Positions 58,241 through 64,000 of a DNA stretch of 64,000 nt are shown in pieces. Each line of letters starts with the position of its first letter. Position 1 is the stretch's first letter. Source of the stretch: Bombus terrestris. Lineage: Eukaryota > Arthropoda > Insecta > Hymenoptera > Apidae. The notes beneath the pieces were generated by a model, which was not told where the DNA came from, made no database searches, and was given only the letters and a program-made list of their open reading frames with translations. Where the stretch lies: NCBI RefSeq assembly GCF_910591885.1, contig NC_063279.1, positions 15,624,001-15,688,000 of the forward strand, given 5' to 3'. A program made the position numbers and the translations under genes.

Positions 58241-59800
58241 TAGTATTACGTTATAACGTATAACGTTATATAGTATTACGTTATAACGTATAACGTTATA
58301 TAGTACTACGTTATAACGTATAACGTTATATAGTATTACGTCATAACGTGTAACGTTATATAGTATTACGTTATAACGTATAACGTTATATAGTACTACG
58401 TTATAGCGTATAACGTTATATAGTATTACGTTATAACCTTTAACGTTATATACTATTACGGTATATCGTACAACGTTATATAGTTTTACGTTATAACGTA
58501 TAACGTTATATACTATTACGGTATATCGTATAACGTTATATAGTATTACGTTATAACGTACAACGTTATATAGTATTACGTTATAACGTATAACGTTATA
58601 TACTATTACGGTATATTGTATATCGTTATATAGTATTGCGTTATAACGTACAACGTTATATAGTATTACGTTATAACGTATAACGTTATATACTGTTACG
58701 GTATCTTGTATAACGTTATATAGTATTGCGTTATAACGTACAACGTTATATAGTATTACGTTATAACGTATAACGTTATATAGTATTACGTTATAACGTA
58801 TAACGTTATATAGTATTACGTTATAACGTATAACGTTATATAGTATTACGTTATAACGTATAACGTTATATAGTACTACGTTATAACGTATAACGTTATA
58901 TAGTATTACGTCATAACGTGTAACGTTATATAGTATTACGTTATAACGTATAACGTTATATAGTACTACGTTATAGCGTATAACGTTATATAGTATGACG
59001 TTATAACGTGTAACGTTATATAGTATTACGTTATAACGTGTAACGTTATATAATATTACGTTATAACGTGTAACGTTATATAGTATTACGTTATAACGTG
59101 TAACGTTATATAGTATTACGTTATAACGTGTAACGTTATATAGTATTACGTTATAACGTGTAACGTTATATAGTATTACGTTATAACGTATAACGTTATA
59201 TAGAAGTACGTTATAACGTATAACGTTATATACTATTTCGGTATAACGTATAACGTTGTATACTATTACGGTATAACGTATAACGTTATATAGTATTACG
59301 TTATAACGTGTAACGTTATATAGTATTACGTTATAACGTGTAACGTTATATAGTATTACGTTATAACGTATAACGTTATATAGTACTACGTTATAACGTA
59401 TAACGTTATATAGTATTACGTCATAACGTGTAACGTTATATAGTATTACGCTATAACGTATAACGTTATATAGTACTACGTTATAGCGTATAACGTTATA
59501 TAGTATGACGTTATAACGTGTAACGTTATATAGTATTACGTTATAACGTGTAACGTTATATAATATTACGTTATAACGTGTAACGTTATATAATATTACG
59601 TTATAACGTGTAACGTTATATAGTATTACGTTATAACGTGTAACGTTATATAGTATTAGGTTATAACGTGTAACGTTATATAGTATTACGTTATAACGTA
59701 TAACGTTATATAGAAGTACGTTATAACGTATAACGTTATATACTATTTCGGTATAACGTATAACGTTGTATACTATTACGGTATAACGTATAACGTTATA
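58241..59800. repeat. Near-consensus stretch without HOR markers
   Basis: Mostly consensus monomers plus the cgtgtaacg variant, in strict 30-bp register: no length change shows for more than 1.5 kb. A truncated P cassette begins at 58,437. 58,900-59,230 and 59,400-59,730 resemble each other (runs of ttataacgtgtaacg, then atagaagtacg). The minus-strand frame appears open across the whole stretch but has no ATG, GTG or TTG that I could see. Confidence 0.75.
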
Positions 59801-61388
59801 TACTAGTACTATATATGTGTAACGTTATATAGTATTACGTCATAACGTGTAACGTTATATAGTATTACGTCATAACGTGTAACGTTATATAGTATTACGT
59901 TATAACGTGTAAGGTTATACAATATTTCGTTATAACGTATAACGTCATATACTATTAAGGTATAACGTATAACGTTATATAGTATTACCTTATAACGTAT
60001 AACGTTATATACTATTACGGTATAACGTATAACGTCATATACTATTACGGTATAACGTACGACGTTCTATAGTATTACGTTATAACGTATAACGTTATAT
60101 GGTATTACGTTATAACGTATAACGTTATTTACTAGTACTATATATCGTGTAATGTTATATAATATTACGTTATAACGTATAACGTTATATAGTATTACGT
60201 TATAACGTATAACGTTATACAGTATTACGTTATAACGTACGACGTTATATAGTATTACGTTATAACGTACGACGTTCTGTAGTATTACGTTATAACGTAT
60301 AACGTTATATGGTATTACGTTATAACGTATAACGTTATATGGTATTACGTTATAACGTATAACGTTATATGGCATTACGTTATAACGTATAGCGTTATAT
60401 ACTAGTACTATATTTCGTGTAATGTTATATAGTATTACGTTATAACGTGTAACGTTATATATTATTACGTTATAACGTATATCGTTATATAATATTACGT
60501 TATAACGTGTAACGTTATATAGTATTACGTTATAACGTATATCGTTATATAGTACTACGTTATAACGTATAACGTTATATAGTATTACGTTATAACGTGT
60601 AACGTTATATAGTATTACGTTATAACGTGTAACGTTATACAGTATTACGTTATAACGTATAACGTTATATAGTATTACGTTATAACGCACGACGTTATAT
60701 AGTATTACGTTATAACGTACGACGTTATATAGTATTACGTTATAACGTATAACGCTGTATACTATTACGGTGTAACGTATAACGTTATATAGTAGTACGT
60801 TATAACGTACGACGTTATATAGTACTACGTTATAGCGTATAACGTTATATAGTACTACGTTATAACGTATAACGTTATATAGTATTACGTCATAACGTGT
60901 AACGTTATATAGTATTACGTCATAACGTGTAACGTTATATAGTATTACGTTATAACGTGTAAGGTTATACAATATTTCGTTATAACGTATAACGTTATAT
61001 ACTATTACGGTATAACGTATAACGTTATATAGTATTACCTTATAACGTATAACGTTATATACTATTACGGTATAACGTATAACGTCATATACTATTACGG
61101 TATAACGTATAACGTTATATACTAGTACTATATATGTGTAACGTTATATAGTATTACGTCATAACGTGTAACGTTATATAGTATTACGTCATAACGTGTA
61201 ACGTTATATAGTATTACGTTATAACGTGTAAGGTTATACAATATTTCGTTATAACGTATAACGTCATATACTATTAAGGTATAACGTATAACGTTATATA
61301 GTATTACCTTATAACGTATAACGTTATATACTATTACGGTATAACGTATAACGTCATATACTATTACGGTATAACGTATAACGTTATA
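59801..61388. repeat. Duplication with 1,319-bp offset
   Basis: 59,801-60,057 recurs at 61,120-61,376, including the rare tactattaagg, with no difference I could see. Between them lie monomers with acgttctatag and acgttctgtag, shared with the left end and with the last 500 bp of the window. Confidence 0.75.
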
Positions 61389-64000
61389 TACTAGTACTAT
61401 ATATGTGTAACGTTATATAATATTACGTTATAACATAAAACGTTATATAGTATTACGTTATAACGTATACCGTTATATACTATTACGGCATATCGTATAA
61501 CGTTATATAGTATTACATTATAACGTATAACATTATAAACTATTACGGTAGAACGTATAACGTTATATAGTATTGCGTTATAACGTATAACGTTGTATAC
61601 TATTACGGTATAACGTATAACGTTATATAGTATTTCATTATAACGTACGACGTTATATAGTATTACGTTATAACGTATAACGTTATATAGTATTACGTTT
61701 TAATGTGTAACGTTATATTGTATTACGTTATAACGCATAACGTTATATAGTATTACGTTAGAACGTATAACGTTATATAGTATTGCGCTATAACGTATAA
61801 CGTTGTATACTATTACGGTATAACGTATAACGTTATATAGTATTATATATATAGTATAACGTTATATAGTATTGCGTTATAACGTATAACGTTGTATACT
61901 ATTACGGTATAACGCATACCGTTATATAGTATTACGTTATAACGTACAACGTTATATACTAATACTATACAATGCGAAACGTTATACTGTATTACGATAT
62001 AGCGTATAACGCTATATAGCATTCCGTTATAACGTATAACGTTATATGGTACTGCGTCATAACGTATAACATTATATACCAATCCTATACATCGTGTAAC
62101 GTTATACAATATTTCGTTATAACGTATATCGTTACATTATTACGTTATAACGTAAAACGTTATATAGTATTACGTTATAGCGTATAACGTTATATACCAT
62201 TACGGTATAACGTATAACGTTATATAGTATTACGATATAACGTACAACGTTATATAGTATTACGTTATAACGTATAACGTTATATACTATTACGGTATAT
62301 CGTATAACGTTATATAGTATTACGTTATAAAGCATATCGTTATATTATTACGTTATAACGTAAAACGTTATATAGTATTACGTTATATCGTGTAACGTTA
62401 TATAGTATTACGTTATAACGTGTAACGTTATATAGTATTACGTTATAACGTATAACTTTATATAGTACTACGTTATAACGTATAACGTTATATAGTATTA
62501 CGTCATAACGTGTAACGTTATATAGTATTACGTTATAACGTGTAAGGTTATACAATATTTCGTTATAACGTATAACGTTATATACTATTACGGTATAATG
62601 TATAACGTTATATAGTATTACCTTATAACGTATAACGTTATATACTATTACGGTAAAACGTATAACGTCATATACTATTACGGTATAACGTATAACGTTA
62701 TATACTAGTACTATATATGTGTAACGTTATATAATATTACGTTATAACATAAAACGTTATATAGTATTACGTTATAACGTATAACGTTATATACTATTAC
62801 GGCATAACGTATAACGTTATATAGTATTACATTATAACGTATAACATTATAAACTATTACCGTAGAACGTATAACGTTATATAGTATTGCGTTATAACGT
62901 ATAAAGTTGTATACTATTACGGTATAACGTATAACGTTATATAGTATTGCATTATAACGTACGACGTTATATAGTATTACGTTATAACGTATAACGTTAT
63001 ATAGTATTACGTTTTAACGTGTAACGTTATATACTATTACGTTATAACGTATAACGTTATATAGTATTACGTTATAACCTTTAACGTTATATACTATTAC
63101 GGTATATCGTATAACGTTAAACAGTATTACGTTATAACGTATAACGTTGTATACTAGTACGGTATAACATATAACGTTATGTAGTATAACGTTATAACGT
63201 ATAACTTTATATGGTATTACGTTATACCCTATAACGTTATATACTAATACTATATAGCGTGTAACGTTACATAGTATTGCGTTGTAACGTATTACGTTAG
63301 ATACTATTACGTTATAACGTATAATGTTATATAGCATTACGTTATAACGTATATCGTTATATTATTACGTTATAACGTAAAACGTTATATAGTATTACGT
63401 TATAGCGTATAACGTTATATACCATTACGGTATAACGTATAACGTTATATAGTATTACGATATAACGTACAACGTTATATAGTATTACGTTATAACGTAC
63501 GACGTTCTATAGTATTACGTTATAACGTATAACGTTATATGGTGTTACGTTATAACGTATAACGTTATATACTAGTACTATATATCGTGTAATGTTATAT
63601 AATATTACGTTATAACGTATAACGTTATATAGTATTACGTTATAACGTGTAACGTTATATAGTATTACGTTATAACGTGTAACGTTATACAGTATTACGT
63701 TATAACGTATAACGTTATATAGTATTACGTTACAACGTACGACGTTATATAGTATTACGTTATAACGTACGACGTTCTATAGTATTACGTTATAACGTAT
63801 AACGCTATATGGTATTACGTTATAACGTATAACGTTATTTACTAGTACTATATATCGTGTAATGTTATATAATATTACGTTATAACGTATAACGTTATAT
63901 AGTATTACGTTATAACGTATAACGTTATACAGTATTACGTTATAACGTACGACGTTATATAGTATTACGTTATAACGTACGACGTTCTGTAGTATTACGT
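61389..64000. repeat. Return of the left-end subfamily (runs off the window)
   Basis: 61,389-61,780 matches the array from 1,321 (tactagtactatatatgtg and following monomers). The tagtattatatatata tag of HOR-B returns near 61,841, a diverged left-type cassette near 61,965, the 4,402-type segment at 62,132 and a P cassette at 63,078. The tactagta-type start repeats at 62,701, a 1,312-bp step. The two ends of the window thus belong to one subfamily and flank a different middle. Confidence 0.8.

Larger units (their letters stand above)
1..64000. repeat. 30-bp satellite array filling the window
   Basis: Every line of the window is built from a 30-bp monomer: half one acgttataacgtata, half two acgttatatagtatt. 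The halves match at 12 of 15 positions, so the monomer is a diverged dimer of a 15-bp ancestor; half one splits again into acgttata and acgtata. A clean monomer lies at 40,032-40,061. All monomers run in one direction except the fold-back near 53,600. No stretch longer than a few tens of bases departs from the repeat, so there is no room for ordinary genes, RNA genes or mobile elements. The array runs off both ends of the window. A eukaryotic heterochromatic satellite is the natural reading; a centromeric role is possible but unproven. Confidence 0.98.

Noticed and set aside
58241..59800. A change to non-satellite sequence, because no long open frame with a start codon occurs here
   Set aside because: The monomers continue in perfect 30-bp register; only a start codon is missing.
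1..64000. CRISPR array (about 30-bp repeats)
   Set aside because: Repeats are directly adjacent with no unique spacers, and no cas genes are present.
1..64000. Iterons or a bacterial/plasmid replication origin
   Set aside because: Thousands of copies over 64 kb without replication genes do not fit iterons, which come in a few copies beside a rep gene.
1..64000. Telomeric or subtelomeric repeat
   Set aside because: The unit lacks the G-rich strand bias of telomere repeats and no TTAGGG-like or TTTAGGG-like run occurs.
1..64000. TATA boxes and promoters at the many tatata motifs
   Set aside because: The motif occurs in almost every monomer by composition, so it has no predictive value here.
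1..64000. Rho-independent terminators or structured RNAs from the palindromes
   Set aside because: The dyads are AT-rich, 12-14 bp in total with no loop, lack U-tracts and occur in every monomer.

Overview
The whole 64 kb window is one uninterrupted satellite array. Its 30-bp monomer is made of two related 15-bp halves, acgttataacgtata followed by acgttatatagtatt. I found no unique sequence, RNA gene, transposon, CRISPR array or convincing protein gene; at 30 bp each the window holds about 2,100 monomers. Such size, AT-richness (consensus 23% GC) and nested higher-order repeats (HORs) fit a eukaryotic heterochromatic satellite block, possibly (peri)centromeric, from a long-read assembly. I cannot name the organism. 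Every C in the consensus lies in a CpG (three per monomer), which argues against heavy germline CpG methylation with deamination and weakly favours an invertebrate, fungus or protist.

Layout. 1-11,530 holds two copies of a roughly 7.1-kb HOR (A). 11,903-25,644 holds three copies of a 4.4-5.1-kb HOR (B). 23,461-29,332 contains a near-perfect 2,936-bp tandem duplication, and 29,333-37,363 is a mosaic of the same cassettes. 37,364-41,026 is a more uniform stretch. 41,027-54,166 is a second domain rich in 45-bp monomers, with HOR periods of about 3.4-3.9 kb and a late 1,215-bp triplication. 54,167-57,145 carries a 1,965-bp tandem step. 57,146-58,240 returns to the 37-40 kb type, 58,241-59,800 is close to consensus, and 61,389-64,000 returns to the type seen at the left end.

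Open reading frames. One minus-strand frame of the consensus has no stop codon and reads as a 10-residue repeat (YNVIRYNVIL, itself a doubled 5-mer). The other five frames each contain a stop. This gives long open frames, up to 2,832 codons at 44,912-53,410. Many begin at TTG rather than ATG, the variation is mostly amino-acid-changing, and they end where a variant monomer makes TAG. I regard them as by-products of a 30-bp repeat and annotate no CDS.

Most notable points: a unique 52-bp inverted (fold-back) segment at 53,575-53,626; overlapping perfect 14-bp and 12-bp palindromes in every consensus monomer; a length-neutral conversion-like patch at 19,651-19,737; copy-to-copy length differences in exact multiples of 30 bp; and a 22-kb middle domain that keeps one reading register while the left domain is frameshifted repeatedly. 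All comparisons were made by eye from shared rare variants, so boundaries are good to roughly one or two monomers.
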